From Pseudocercospora fijiensis CIRAD86 (taxonomy: Eukaryota; Ascomycota; Dothideomycetes; Mycosphaerellales; Mycosphaerellaceae), in NCBI RefSeq assembly GCF_000340215.1, contig NW_006921539.1, positions 3,116,010 to 3,180,009 on the forward strand: DNA of 64,000 nucleotides, read 5' to 3'. Within the stretch, counting starts at the first letter, position 1, and each line of letters opens with the position of its first letter. Positions 45,528-58,049 of this stretch are shown piece by piece. The notes beneath the pieces were generated by a model. The model did no database searches and was not told the origin of the DNA. It was given only the letters and a program-made list of their open reading frames with translations. Position numbers and translations under genes: made by a program.

Positions 45528-47029
45528 GTCTAGGAAGCTTAGGGTAGTTCGATTTCTTATTATATATACTTATATATAGACTTTGTTCTCCTCGGAAAGG
45601 CGTCTACTATTTATTCATCTATTAAGGTTTTGCTTATAAGGGGGGATTAAAGATATCTCTAATATCTCTTAGAATACGATATCGGTAAAAAGAAATTATA
45701 GCTAATATATAGTTATTTACTAATAATTCCGCTATTAGTAGCTAGTTGCTCTAGTCTAGTTAATAGCAGAAGTAGAAGCTATAGAAATACTTTTCTATAA
45801 TCTTATCTATACTCTCGGGTTCTCTAGCAGTTTAAAGATAGTAGAATAACGATATCTTTCTTATTTAACCGAGTAACGAATTAAGTTCTTCTTATAGAAG
45901 TAGGATATAAGTTATTATCTTTAGTTAGAGATAAACTATAGTAGAGTAAAGTATTATTCTTTAACTAGACGATAGGTAATAGTAAATATATCTCTATATA
46001 CAATCCTACTAAGTAGTAGACCTATAGAATCTAGAGGGCTAGTAACGAAAACAATTAAAATACCCTACTAATGCTTATATAGTATAGGTAATAGATATAG
46101 CAGAATCTAGATAGATCGCTATATATCTAGTTGTTACAATAAGTCTAGTAGTTATATATAAAGTAACGAGCTATATAGCTATAGTTCCCTACTTTACCTA
46201 GCTATCTAGTAGTAGTAGAGCTAACTCGTTCTTACTAAATAAAATATATAGTTCTATATTTTTAGTTCTTAGAATAAATAGGCTACGTTCTCTATATTAG
46301 TTACTACCCGTAGGATTAGTCTAAAGGGCTATATTACTAGATAAGCCGTTATTTATAGTAGGTATTTAGGAAGATATCCTCGTATTAGTCGTTCTAAAAG
46401 ACAATATATATAGGCACCTTTACGTTACTTCGTAGCCCGTATATACTCTAAGTTATAATTTTATAAGTTATCGACGCGTTATACGTATTCTATTTGTTTT
46501 ATCTTTCTTCGCGCGTTCTATCTATTATCTTTCCCTTTAGATCTTAGTCCTTAGGTAAGTTTCTTAGCCTCTCTACGGTTCTATAGTCTTTCTAAGCTAG
46601 TCTTTACCTTTTATAGAAATAATTATTTCCTTTCCTTAGCTTTCTTTACGTCTATCTCTATTATTCTTTCCTACTTACTATATTCCCTTACTAATCTTTA
46701 GCGTCCTAATATATTAGAGTAGAAGTAGAGTACCTCTTATCTACGATATTTAGTACTAATATTAAGCTATCTAATACCGTATTAACTATAAAGTCTATAA
46801 AAGAGGAGTCGGCCGCTTTTACTCTAGTACTAGACGAAATAGCCTATTTTCTTCTATTTTAAAATCTTCTTTCTTTTAGATTCTTCTACTCCTAGTCCTA
46901 GATTCCGCTCTTTAAATTCTTTCTATTCTATAGGTTATATATACTATACTCCTATTCTCTACTTACTGTTTATTTTTTATACTTCTTTACTAATATATTA
47001 TCTATTAAATCTCCCGTTAGTCGAGTTCT

Positions 47030-47985
47030 ATACGTATTAAACTAGTCTCGTTAGCTAAGATTTCTTAAAATAAGTTACGAGCCCCGTTAACTATAATATA
47101 TAATTAAGACTTCTTATAATAGGTCGCTAGCCCTATTATTAGCTCTGTATAGTTAATATCTCTTAATATAGGTCGGAAGCCCTATTAACTACGATCTATA
47201 ATTAATACTTAGAATATCGCGCGAAGGGGCGGAATAAAAAAAGCTATTATCGAGCTTATATAAGAAAGTAACTAATAGAATAAGCGAGAGAGCTACTTCT
47301 TTATTAGGTAGACCCGATCGATAGATAGTAAGTTAGCTACTTTCTAACTAGGTAGCCGTATCGGCGCAAAGACGTAGCTATTTCCTAATCTAACTAGAAA
47401 TACTAACGCTAGGTATAGATCTTACGGTATAAGTATAGTATATTAAAAAGGATAAGAAAGGAGCAATTATTAACCTTATATAGAAACGCCGTAAATCTAA
47501 AAAAAAATCTCTAATCCGGCTACCGAGCTATAGAAATTACTTTATAGTTAACTTAATAATATACTACCGGAAACGGTTTTACTCCGATAATAGCCGCGAC
47601 TAGCTACCGTAAGGCAGCTACTTCTTAATTAAATAACTACGATAGATAAGCAGTAAGTAGTCTAGCTACTAAGCTATAGAATTTACTTTACTATTAACTT
47701 AATAATCTACTATTAGAAACTAATTTACTTAGCCGCGACTAGCGACCTATAATAAACGAGCCTTATACTCGAACAATTATAGTCGCAACCGGCAACTCCT
47801 AAATTATAAGATAGCTATAAAGCTAATTAGGTACCTACGAAGGAAGTAAGTTTAAAGAGACTTTTAAGTTTAAAGGAGCTAATTAAGCCCTATTAACTAT
47901 AATATATAAATAAGAACCCCTAAAACAGGTCGATAGCCTCGTTATTTACAATATATAACGAAAACTTCTTAAAACAGGTCGGGTA
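47030..47985. repeat. Diverged duplicated blocks
   Basis: Two repeat types are visible. A block of about 75 bp containing ccctattaacta, atatataa and cttct-aaa-aggtcg occurs at about 47060-47215 (two or three times) and again at 47885-47985. Between them a block of about 150 bp is duplicated (47517-47605 and 47667-47745), sharing gctatagaa, ttaacttaataat and agccgcgactag. No coding sequence is recognised in 45530-48900 beyond faint pol-like readings on the minus strand. Confidence 0.6.
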
Positions 47986-48899
47986 CTATAAACTATATCG
48001 CTAGTCGCTCGTAGTATAGTACGGTTGCTATAGGCCGCTTATAGTAATTAGAAGTAGAAGGATAGTAGAACCGGAGCTTTACCTTTAGACTATTCCTATA
48101 CTAAAAGGAATAAAAAATAATTCTAACTCCTATAGGACTTATCTAAATTCTAATACTAATCTACTAAACGCTACTAGGTAGTCGCTAGTATATTCTAGTG
48201 CTAGTTCCCTATACTCTATCTAGTACTCTCTCTAGATATTTCTATTATAGGCTGTTTACTAGAAATTTAACTAAGCCCCTAGGCCTTAGGTAGTCTTAAT
48301 TGCCTTTAGTATTATCAATACGTTATATTGTTCCCCTACTACCTAATCTATCTATTTTTCATTGTTTCGTTAAACAATTTCGCTAGTATATTAGTAGAAG
48401 GTTCTATAGAGTTATATTATCTAGTTGTAATAATTTAAGATCGTAGTAAGAGCGGATCTATCTTTATACTTAATATTAGAGATTACTTAAGTAGGCGTAT
48501 ATTAAAATTTCTCGACGAGGTCTATAGCGGTAAGGACTGAATTTATTCTAGATGTTAATAAAAGTATACTACTAGCTTATTAGAGAGTAAAGCCGGGATC
48601 TAGTTAGATAATTATTCTATCTAGTTATCAAAGTATATTAGCTAGACTATAGTACTAGTTAGCATAGATAGATAGAAGGTTAAGTACTAATAGTAAAAGC
48701 AGTATCGTTTATAGTCCTTGTATCTATTATAATTATTAGGAACTAAAGACTTCTATCGTAATGTTTCTATTACTTTCCCCCTTTTTTAATCTTTTAGTTA
48801 GACCGAGTAAATTGAGCTTTTTAATATAGTATTTAAATCGATAGAATGGTTTATAGCTTTATTCGATATTGCTATTATCGAGACAACTTAAATTAACTT

Positions 48900-50640
48900 T
48901 TTCTTACCCTATAGGTAGCTTATATAGACTACAATAGGCCTAAGCCTATCTAGTATATATAAAACGTACTATTAACGGCTTTATAGTCTTGTCGATATAT
49001 TTCAAGTTTATCTAAGTAGGAGATCTATAGTTATTCTTACGCTAGCTAGAGTACGACTTTATAGACTCTCTTGTCTTTAGCGTAAATAGCTTATATTTTA
49101 TTAAGAAAGGTTGCCTACTCTTCTACCTATAGCACTTTAAAAAGGGTAGTATAAGTATCTAATAAGCCTTATAACGATCTATGATTTTTGCTATATATAG
49201 TATATAGGAATTATCTCAATTTAAAGAGAAATTCTATACATAGCGAGTTAAGATATTTAGTTTCCTATTCGAATTACTAGACTAACAGATGATTATAAAG
49301 CTAAACTATAAAAAACACTTTATCTAGCGGGCCTACTAGCAGCCTAACGCTCTAGTTAATAAAAAGTATTCTAGATTCTTATATATAGAGAATACTTTTA
49401 CTAATTAAATATAAGCTAACCTAAGGACTATTCTAGCCTATATAGGTTGCTTATAGACTAGCTATCTAGATAGCTAGGACGCTTATAGCTTAGATAGCTA
49501 GGTCGCTAGTAGATTAGCTCCTAAGAGATTGGTCGCTAGTAGATTAGTCGCGAGTAGATTAGTCGCTAGCAGATTAGTCGCTACTCGCCTACTAGCTATA
49601 TAACTAGCTATAAGTCGCTACAAGATATAAAAAAAGAAAAATATATATAGACCTAATTAAAATCTTACGTTTAAGACTATAGCTTACTTCATTCGCTATT
49701 ATAGTTAGAGTATCGCCTTTAGGTTAATCCTATAGACAATTACCTTTGTTTATTTTTCATTTCTCGAAGGCTTTTATAATAGGTATTGGTTTCTTATCGT
49801 AAGCATTATAGTTATACTCTATAAATATTTTTTTAAATAGATATACTACTAGTCCTAAAGTCTCATCTATCCCTTATTAAGTACAGTTATAAGTCGGAGT
49901 TTCTTATCTATCCCTCTTTAAGATAGAACTACTTTAGTAGTAAAGTTAAAGGCGTCTTTAGAATTCTAATAGAATCTCGAGTCTAGAGATAAAATAGGTA
50001 AGTATATCTAGATATATAAAGGAAAGGCCTACTTCAAGCCTCGAAAGATTTATTTAAATGTTTATACTTAGCTCTTTAAGACAACCTAGACTTTATATCT
50101 ACGTTACTAGATGTTATATATATAAGATTAGCTAGCAGAGATATAATCGTACTAAATTATTCGTTACCGGAATCTAAGGAAAGACTATATATCTTAAACT
50201 ATCTAAAGAGTCTCCTATTCTTATACTACTCGAACTTTATCTAGATCTATATAGATACTATTACGCTCTCTATTAAGTTATAAATACTTAGTTTTAGACG
50301 TATAGAACTCATACTTATTAATAACAATTTATAGTCTAGCGTTCTAGAACTGCTATAGCACTTAATTAAGCGACATATTTTTAATACCCTTCGAAGGTTT
50401 TTTAAGAAGATTAAACCGTCGTCTAAGTAGAATAAAAAAAAGTTATTAAGATACTTCTCTAAGGTTTTCTATTAACTATTACTTAGAAAGTAGATAGGGT
50501 ATTATATAATCCGAATAGTATATTAAAGCCTTCGAATAGCCTCTAGGAGGTAATAAACGTATTCTTTTACTTATACCTATTAGCGATTTATATCTAATTA
50601 AAGACGGCGATAATATTTAATAGTTTAGACTACCTCGAGG
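48900..50640 (-). pseudogene. Gypsy-type pol relic (RT and RNase H)
   Basis: Read on the minus strand from 50640: KNTFIT, then LFEGFNILFGLYNTLSTF near 50500 (the LFE...PFGL.NAP.TFQ block of Gypsy RTs), FSKTFEEHIK-like FEGY near 50370, and an INK.EF..TKYLGF-like stretch. RNase H near 49690-49800 reads VEYNYNAYDKKPVLIIKAFEK (Y..YDKE.LAII.AFE in the family). YxDD is not recognisable. Downstream integrase is too degraded to be sure of. The upstream part is missing, ending where the mariner-type element begins, near 50640. Confidence 0.55.
49510..49590 (+). repeat. 15-bp tandem repeat in the Gypsy relic
   Basis: Units gtcgctagtagatta and gtcgcgagtagatta repeat four to five times, one unit being interrupted. 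They lie in the region downstream of RNase H on the minus strand, and 15 bp keeps the frame. Confidence 0.8.
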
Positions 50641-51740
50641 CATCGTTGTTACGACCTACCGATTTCTACGCGTTTCTCGCTCTTACTATGCCTAGGCTTA
50701 CCGGATAAGATAATAACCTAATCTAGTACTATCTAGACGACCTCTAGCGGCTAGAAGAGGTTATTAAGCTATTACTCGCGGATAGACGAGGCTATATACG
50801 GACGGCTATCTATATACGGATTAGGTAGTAGAAGGATATAGGCGATATATAGTTAAAGAAGGGCGGTCGACTAGGTATAATCGATCCGCTTACCTATAAC
50901 TTTGTACCCGAGCTACTAGTAGAGACGCCGATATCGTAGTATAAAGAGATATTATATAGTATTGCCTACTCGAGGAGATAAGGTTGTAGGTATTAGAAAG
51001 GACGCTTATACGCCTATTAAATAGTACGTAGTTCTTATACAAATTAGTATCGCGAGTAGCGCTCTAAAGAGACCTATCTATTTACGAGGGCGATATATAA
51101 GGCGTATATATAGACACTAGCGGCGCACTAAATAGTCTATATTAATAAGGCGTATATAAGCGATAAGACAGCTTACCGACGGCGAGGACAGGTATAGAAG
51201 GGTATACCTACGACTAGTAAGTAATACTTTTGCTATTCTAAGCGGTTCAGTCTCCTACTAGCCTATACGATAGACGGCTATCTCGAGGGTAGGCTAATTA
51301 AGTAGAGTAGTATAAAGACGGAGGATTTTATATACTAGCTCTAATTTAGAATTATACCGAAGTATAGTCGCTGTCTAGATCTACGAGGTATAATTGTCGT
51401 AGATAACTACGTAACGTATAGTCGCGATATTATCGTTAACCTATACCGCGAATAGGCTAGTATAGGGGCAGTATTTCTACCGCCCTATTTACCTAATTAT
51501 ATACTGATCGAAAAGACCTCTAGGCTCCTAAAGTACTAGATAAGGCGCTAATATTAGTTAATACTAACGTATAGCGAGGAAGGCTAGATACTAGGGTTTT
51601 AAAGAGTTTGTACGCCTCGGTTATCCTTAGTTTAGTAATAGGGTTTAACTATATAGCTATCTTTAAGAGCTATTATATACTAGAAAGTCTATACTAGCGA
51701 GTCTAAGCTAAATATACTATATTACCTATATATATATTTA
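50640..51740 (+). pseudogene. Tc1/mariner-type (DDE_3) transposase relic
   Basis: The likely start is ATG near 50689 (MPRLTG), followed by a helix-turn-helix-like N-terminal part and a basic linker (KKGGRLGIIDPLT near 50856). The catalytic core: a first block near 51140 and 51250 (AYTIDGYLEGRL), then RGIIVVDNYVTYSRDII at about 51385-51440 (VDN.ATH expected). Next comes GAVFLPPYLPNYILIEKT at about 51467-51520, the classic LPPYSPD.NPIE block. The second Asp and the Glu are visible. Stops are TAG/TAA. No terminal inverted repeats or TA duplication could be fixed. It cut and pasted its own element. Confidence 0.7.
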
Positions 51741-51746
51741 AGCATT

Positions 51747-52517
51747 TTATTGCTAGTCTACTCCTAACTAGGATAAGTAGCCTTACTCTATAATGTCTAA
51801 GGAGAAAAGCTAGTAGTATAAAAACTCCTCTTTCCCTAAGTTCTACTTCTATAGGCCCTAGTTCCTACTATTGTTCCTTTTTATAATGTTAGTTACCCTA
51901 ACCTACTCCTCTTACTATATAGGCTTTAGCCTTCTGCCTACTCGGCCCCTTCCTTAGCTCCCCTCTACTTATCCTAATACTATATTAGTATCTCCTCCTT
52001 TGCTAGTAATAACTAGTTAAGTACCCCTTCCTATATTAGCTACCTTGCTATTACTAAGGGTCCTTTCTTTATAGTAGTAAGAGCATTCTAGATACTTATT
52101 CCTACCTTCTACATATCTCCTACCTGCCCTTTCTTAAGAGATAGAAGATAGTAATATATTTTAGTAACTAGGTTCTCTAGCTATACTAGTATTCTACGGT
52201 AATCCCTAGGACTCTCCTCTTTATAAGGTATTGTCTTAGGCTAATATACTCTATCCTAATTTGTATAACTATTAACGTAACTAGTCTTAGCTATTCTAAG
52301 TAGAGATAGATTCTTCTTGCCTAGTACCCTATCGCTACTAGTCTACTCTAACCCTATTATAGGGCCTCTCTTCTTTCCCTCTCCTTTTTCTATTTTTCTA
52401 CCTAAGTATTCTTACTCTACTATATCTTTCCTAAGTAGAGTAGGGCTACTCTTCGCTATATCCCAACCTCTTAGCTAGTTAACTTAGCAACCTATCCTTA
52501 GGTAGTAGCTCTTCTTT
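51747..52517 (-). mobile_element. 5'-truncated second copy of the Tad1-like LINE
   Basis: About 770 bp matching 34949-35728 along its length, in the same orientation, beginning at the same 3' end (ttgctagtctactcctaac) and breaking off at agctcttcttt on the 5' side. 5' truncation is typical of target-primed reverse transcription. atttaa occurs on both sides (51737-51742 and 52524-52529) and could be a remnant of target duplication, but this is weak. It separates the transposase from the helicase. Confidence 0.85.
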
Positions 52518-52519
52518 AC

Positions 52520-53720
52520 TCCTAATTTAAACTTCCCTTAAATAATACCAGTCGGTAGGATAGCCCTATTAGTAGAGATATAATAGACGCTACGCTAATC
52601 CGAAGGACTTATCTCGTTATTTAGGACGAAGCCGTAAAACAGAATAGACGCGATATTATAGCTATATATCGCCTCTTCTATAGGTTACGGTTAGGTATAG
52701 ACGGCTAGGATAGCGAACTATTCTTCGTAGGAGTTCCTATTATATTCGGCGGTAACTAGGCATAGACTCTCCTAGTGCTTCCTAAGTATAAAAAGTCTTC
52801 GAAGGAATTAGACGTAATAGCGATTATATTTAAAGGCTTCCTAATCTAGAAGAAGATTAAGGTAGTCTATCTCTAGTAGAATATACGGCTCGTAGATAGC
52901 AACCTAGGGAACGTCGACTTCTACTACTAGACCCTCTATATTATATACGACGACGTATTCGATCGAGTAATTAAGCTCCTAATATACGTCGGAAGAGTCG
53001 AAGACCTTAGTAAGCTTATCGATTTCGTCTTTCTAAGATAGGGTATTATTAAGGCTTTATATAATCTAGTATTCTATCGTTCTCGAGCTATTCTTTATAT
53101 AACGAACGATACTACTAACGAGATTAACAAACGTATCGTAGACGCCCTACTATACGGTACAATTCGCGAATATTGCTACAATAAGATAGACAAGTTACCT
53201 AGCGATAAAGATTAGCCTCTAGAAATCTTAGGCCTTTTAAAATCTATCTAAAACACCGATCTATAGATGCCTTGCCTTCGGATCCGGATAGGTATACTAA
53301 TAATAATTATACGGAATATCTATAAGACCGTAGGCCTTGTAAACGGAACGCGGGTTATCGTCGTAGAAATACTCTAGTTTAGGGTTACCTAGTTAAAATT
53401 CGGAAACTACTAGACGATAATAATTAGGAAGTATACTAGATACCGCGAATCTAGATATATTCTAATAAAGGCCTGCCGTTTACTCTTAAGCGCTATTAAA
53501 TTCTACTTCGACCTTGTTTCGTAATAACGATAAACAAGTTATAGGGTTAATCCCTAGTATATATTAGTATCGACCTTCGAAGGCCCGCATTTAGCTATAG
53601 CTAACTTTTCGTAGTATTCTTACGCGTTACGGACGTGTCTAACCTCCGCATACTCCTTAACGGAAAATATACTATTACGTAGGCCGGCGACTCCCTAAAT
53701 AAAGTATTTCGCTCGGCTTT
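52520..53720 (+). pseudogene. Helitron/Pif1-type helicase relic
   Basis: SF1 helicase motifs in order on the plus strand: DEAV at 52624 (motif II), IIFGGN near 52750, VVYLQ followed by NIRL near 52862-52890 (Q-NMR block), and ITNDTTNEINKRIVDALL near 53100. MPCLRIRIGILIIIIRN near 53270 leads into GLVNGTRVIV. ITINK near 53528 and SIDLRRPAFSYSQLFVV near 53570 follow, with R-TD after it. This is the C-terminal helicase half of Helitron Rep-Hel proteins or of fungal Pif1-like copies. Walker A and any Rep nuclease part are missing upstream of the LINE fragment. Stops are TAG/TAA. Confidence 0.75.
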
Positions 53721-55860
53721 ATTATATCTGCCTAAGCGCCTCTAGGACTTTATTCTTAAGGATACGAATCTATTTATAGGTATAACCTCTAACGTCCTAT
53801 TACGCGGGGCAATATACGCTATACCTACTAGCTCCGCCGGGCCGCTACGGTAACCTCGAGGCCTCTATAGAACTCTTAACTGCCTACCTCGGGCGTAGGT
53901 TCCTAAAATCGCTAAACCGCCTACTAGTTCTACTTAAGATACTATATAACGCGAAGACGAGCTAGACTAGTATATTCGAAACTTTACAGGTCTAGACTAG
54001 GAAGCAGGTAGGGATAGTAGCCTTACGCGTTAGAGAGAAAGTATCCTAGAGGATTTATACTTAGTAACGACGAGGATAGTAAGTCGATCGACGCCTAAGT
54101 CGGATAGTAGCTAACCTAGCGGGAGACTACGCTAAACTACGACGCTAGCGAAAACTTCGTAGCGTCCGTTATTCGTAGAACTCCCTAGGTACTAACTAGA
54201 CGACTCTTTAGCATACCTCCGGAGCCTAGCCCTAGGTGCTCGTAGTACCTAATAGATAATACTAGTTACGGCTAAGGTAATACCTTCTAAGGATATTACG
54301 CGGTAAGATCTAAACAATACCCTATTAGTATTACCTATACTAGTACCTATACTAGTACCTTATTCTATATCTACGGCGCCGATAATCGGATAGACTACTA
54401 GGGATACTACGCCTATTCTAGGTCCTTCGTTCTCTAGGAAGCGACTACCTAGACAATCCGTATTCCTCTCGAAGGCTCTATCGCGGACTTAAGACTCGAC
54501 TCCGACCTCGATAGTACGCGCTCTAATACGACTTCGTACTCTAAAACTAGGTAACGTTATAAAAGAAAAGGTTCCGATTATACTATATAAAGAAGAAGCT
54601 AAGATCCTTAGTATACTTAAAGCTATAGATCTTTGCTTTAATATCGAAGACTTTTAGAAGTAACGCTCGGCTACTTCCGCGTAACTTAAGTTTCGGCTAA
54701 TATTAGTTGCGCCTTCTATCTACTCTAACCTATCTTCTTTCTAATACCGCCCGTACTATATAATACCTATATTACCTACGATAGCTTCGTTTAGACTCGA
54801 GTACCCCCTATTACCCGTATATCGACACTTTACGTAACGTTAAGTACTTTTAAGGTATATCTAGCGCGTTATCCGGTATAGGCGTAGCTAATAAACTCTA
54901 GATAGCGACCGCGGGTAACGCTTAGAACCTCCCTATTATCGACCTAGACGCGCTTAGAACGCTACGCGCGGCCGACCTTAAGCGCTAGCTAGTTTTCTCT
55001 AAAGTGCTAGACTATATCGAGTTCTATAACGCCGAGCCTATCGAGGCAGACGACGGCTTTACTATATACGGTTCCTACGCTTAGCTAGTCGAGGCGTATA
55101 AGGAATTTAGTAGCTACGTTATCTATAAAGAATACGCGGAGGATATCGATTACTTATAAGGATACTAATCTGCGTTTATACTACCGACGTTAGCCGCTAA
55201 CTATCGCTAGTATATACGTCGGCTATATAAAGAACCTACTAGGCGCTATATATACTATAGCGCGAGGTATCTTCGCCTATAAGACGCGCGACCTTATCTA
55301 AGTTAGCGCTACTAGTAGATACTTAAAAGTTAAGCTTATCGCTATCTAGTACGATAGTAGGCTCGGCTATAAGACCTCCTATACTAAGCAAGATCTACTC
55401 CTATACGGTACGCTAACTATACCGAATAATCCTAATAAGCCTAATTCCTATATACTCTTCGTAAGCGACTAGAGCTAGGTAGCCTTCTCGCCGAAGCTAT
55501 ACGATATCTTACGTAATAGATACCTAGACGTCGACTCGACCTATAGTATTAAGGATATTAAGCGGGATCCGGATAAGTACCTTAAGTACGTATAGTAGAC
55601 GATCTCGATACTAATACGGGAATTATACCGAGAGAATAGAAGGTATAACTCTAGTAACCTACTATAGTCGTAGCTAGTATAATCGGAGATACTATCGCGT
55701 CGGAGAAGAGCGCCTATACGATATCCTCTAGACCTTCTCTCTACTTACTATTACCGTCGCTACCGTACGACCCCTATATCTTACGCGGCGGCGGCGTCTA
55801 CGTAGATAGCGCTATTAGTAAGCTTATAAAGCGCGATAGAGTGCGGCGGATCCGGTAGTA
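53720..55860 (+). pseudogene. Unrecognised coding relics downstream of the helicase
   Basis: The plus strand continues to decode as protein in changing frames. A basic, Gln-stop-rich part lies at 53990-54130, a block DYIEFYNAEPIEADDGFTIYGSYA at about 55015-55080 (given here only as a short landmark), and SYILFVSD with VAFSPKLYDILRNRYLDVD at 55450-55540. No family is recognised. It may be the C-terminal extension or cargo of the helicase element, or a second gene. The 74-codon frame at 55887-56111 just after has hydrophobic Leu/Tyr-rich content and no recognisable feature. Confidence 0.3.
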
Positions 55861-56291
55861 CCTAGATTAGTAGAAAAAAAATAAAAATGCTCCTACCCTT
55901 ACTATCGCTTATTTCCTACTATATATTTCGCTCTCCTCTCTTACTCCTCTGCTTTTCTCTATACTACTATACTACCTTTCCTATAATAGACCGACGCTCT
56001 AATTCTTACTACTGCGAAATTTATACCGACCTCGTATACTATCTTCGCGAAATACTAGTAAGGCGTATCGATTCGCGCTATTCTAATAGTAGAAAGGGAC
56101 TTCCTCGATAGAACGTTAGCCGCTTCTCTCCTCGTCTTTATTAATTCTCTATATACTTACTATTTTTACCTCGATACTATACCTCTTCCTATAGTAAAGA
56201 AATACGAGATACGATAGGAGCCGCTTTCCGGTACGTAGATAAAGCTAAGTAAAAGGAGACGTTTATAGCCGCTACGTAAATAGAGTGTCCT

Positions 56292-56433
56292 AGCTAATTA
56301 GGTAGTTATAAAGGTTATACCCTCGCTAGTTATTACTCTTACTAGCTCTAGTTAGCGAGATACCGAACTATACAGTAAACTATATACTATACTACGTACT
56401 ATAGAGATAGGGGGTTTAATTCCCTTATTAGCT
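56292..56433 (+). ncRNA. Possible degenerate tRNA-like sequence, first of two
   Basis: The 5' agctaat (56292) is complementary to the 3' attagct (56427-56433), like an acceptor stem. Just before the latter is a T-arm-like ggggg-tttaatt-ccctt, where tttaatt is what RIP would make of ttcaatt. A run of eight T follows at 56441, as in a Pol III terminator. At 142 nt it is too long for a plain tRNA, but the middle contains its own inverted repeat (ctcgctag/ttagcgag) that could be an intron or insertion. No anticodon can be assigned. Confidence 0.25.
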
Positions 56434-56483
56434 ATATCGCTTTTTTTTAGATCTATATAATTATTTATATTATACGACCCTCT

Positions 56484-56604
56484 AGCTAAACAGATTAGTT
56501 CTAGATAGTAAGAGTTGTTCGCTCGTAGTCCCTATAGAGATATAAGATAGCGACTAGCGAAGGTATAACTTTTAGTATTAGAGGTTCGAATCCTCTATTA
56601 GCTG
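56484..56604 (+). ncRNA. Possible tRNA-like sequence with intact B box, second of two
   Basis: A perfect T-arm agagg-ttcgaat-cctct (56580-56596) includes the B-box consensus ggttcgaatcc. It is followed by attagct, complementary in part to agctaaa at 56484. An A-box-like tagttctagatag lies at 56497. The 120-nt length would need an intron: ttcgct and agcgaa (56514-56560) can pair in the middle. cttttac follows. A tRNA-derived SINE or tRNA pseudogene is as likely as a real tRNA. Confidence 0.35.
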
Positions 56605-56942
56605 TCCTTTTACGCGTACGTAAGGCGGCGGCTACGCTCGCGAAAGGGCGGCTATACTAATTTTTTTAAAGTTCCTATACGTAACTTCCCCGCGCTCCGA
56701 AATTCGCGGACCGCTCTACGTATTTTAGGGGTAAAGATTCTTAAACCGTTATAGCATTTTTTTCTCTTTAGGTATAGAGCTTAGCTATCTAAATATAGTT
56801 AGCGTATTACTACTTCTACGAAGCACTCATATCCTTATTCTTTAGCCGCTTATCCCCTATCTATATAAGCTAAGGTCCCGGTAGTTCTCTTAGTTATCCT
56901 CCTTTCTCTTCGTATTCTCTCATATATTCCTAGCGCTAATAT

Positions 56943-57720
56943 AATGTCGAGCCTTAATATCGTACCTAAATTAGGAAAGGACTACGCGTAATAGTTCGTA
57001 TAAGAAGTAGTAGAAGCGTATTAAAAAGGTTAAATTTAAGAAACTAGAACTATAGACTACGCGCTAGCAAAGAAAATCGTAAGTAGTAAAGGACGAGATC
57101 TAGTATTTCGAGAAGGCTATATACGTATACTAGGAGAAGGCGTAACGTAGAAGGGTACTAATAAGAGAGCGAGGCGAGCGGCGCTAATCTATATCCTCGG
57201 AGTAGATACTAGAAATTACGCGGTACTAAACTATCTCTTTACTTCGAAATATAGAACTTACGAATCTAACCGTAGTTATTTCGAAGGGTGCCGTTATTCC
57301 TATAACCTAGCGCTAAAGCTACTATATAGTAATTGCGCTTGTGGAGGAGATCCGAGGAGCTGTATTAGCTATATAAACTATAACTAGAAGAGAGTAGCGT
57401 TACTAGAATTCGGAGATAGCGCGCGAGCTTCGAAATTAAACGCTCGACCTCTATCTATAGAGTACGAATCGGAAGAGGGTATACTAGAATATTAAGGGAC
57501 TCTCTCTCTACTAAGGATGCTAGCTACTACTAAGAATACTACCTTACTCCGGAAGTGTCTTAAAAAGTAGAAGAACTAAAAGCAAAGTATATCTTTAGCA
57601 ACTCTTCGAGTTTCTAGCGGAATTACTATAATCTAATTCTCCTACGTTTCCGACCTAGTATCTTCGAGATATATTACGAGAGTATTAGCGAGATTGTAAG
57701 TAGTTATAAACGGAAAACAG
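56943..57720 (+). pseudogene. Unrecognised pseudogene starting MSSLNIVPKLGKDYA
   Basis: A frame with ATG at 56943 decodes a charged protein. After a short N-terminus with TAA/TAG at likely Gln come DYALAKKIVSSKGRDLVF near 57057 and YIRILGEG. Then RARRAALIYILGVDTRNYAVL at 57170-57230 (landmark) leads to a Cys-containing stretch SNCACGGDPRSCISY near 57330. Some TGC/TGT codons survive, so mutation is lighter here. An AT-rich region with a pyrimidine stretch precedes it (56895-56935). I do not recognise it; a zinc-binding function is only a guess. Confidence 0.35.
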
Positions 57721-58049
57721 ACGATAAGAGAGCTCGTACTTTAGTCGTCGTAGTAGTAGACTAGACTTAACTAGATTATATATATATATTAAGCCGACTA
57801 TAATGCGAATAGGAACGACGGCGGTAACGTACCGATAAATATAAGATTAAATATTGCTAGCTTTACTAGACGATATTGCCGACCTAGTATATATCGGTTA
57901 TATAGATAGAACGAGATAAAAATAGGAAGGAAAAGATTATAAGTAGCTTTATTTATTTCATTTTTAGCGGAGTATTAGCTAACCTCCGTAGAGTATATAT
58001 ATCGGTCCGCGCCCTATAGCGTAGATAGTCTATCTTATCTTAGTTTCTC

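Noticed and set aside
55887..56111. 74-codon hydrophobic plus-strand frame
   Set aside because: Leu/Tyr-rich content is what TA- and CT-rich RIP DNA gives by chance. No start context or homology is recognised.
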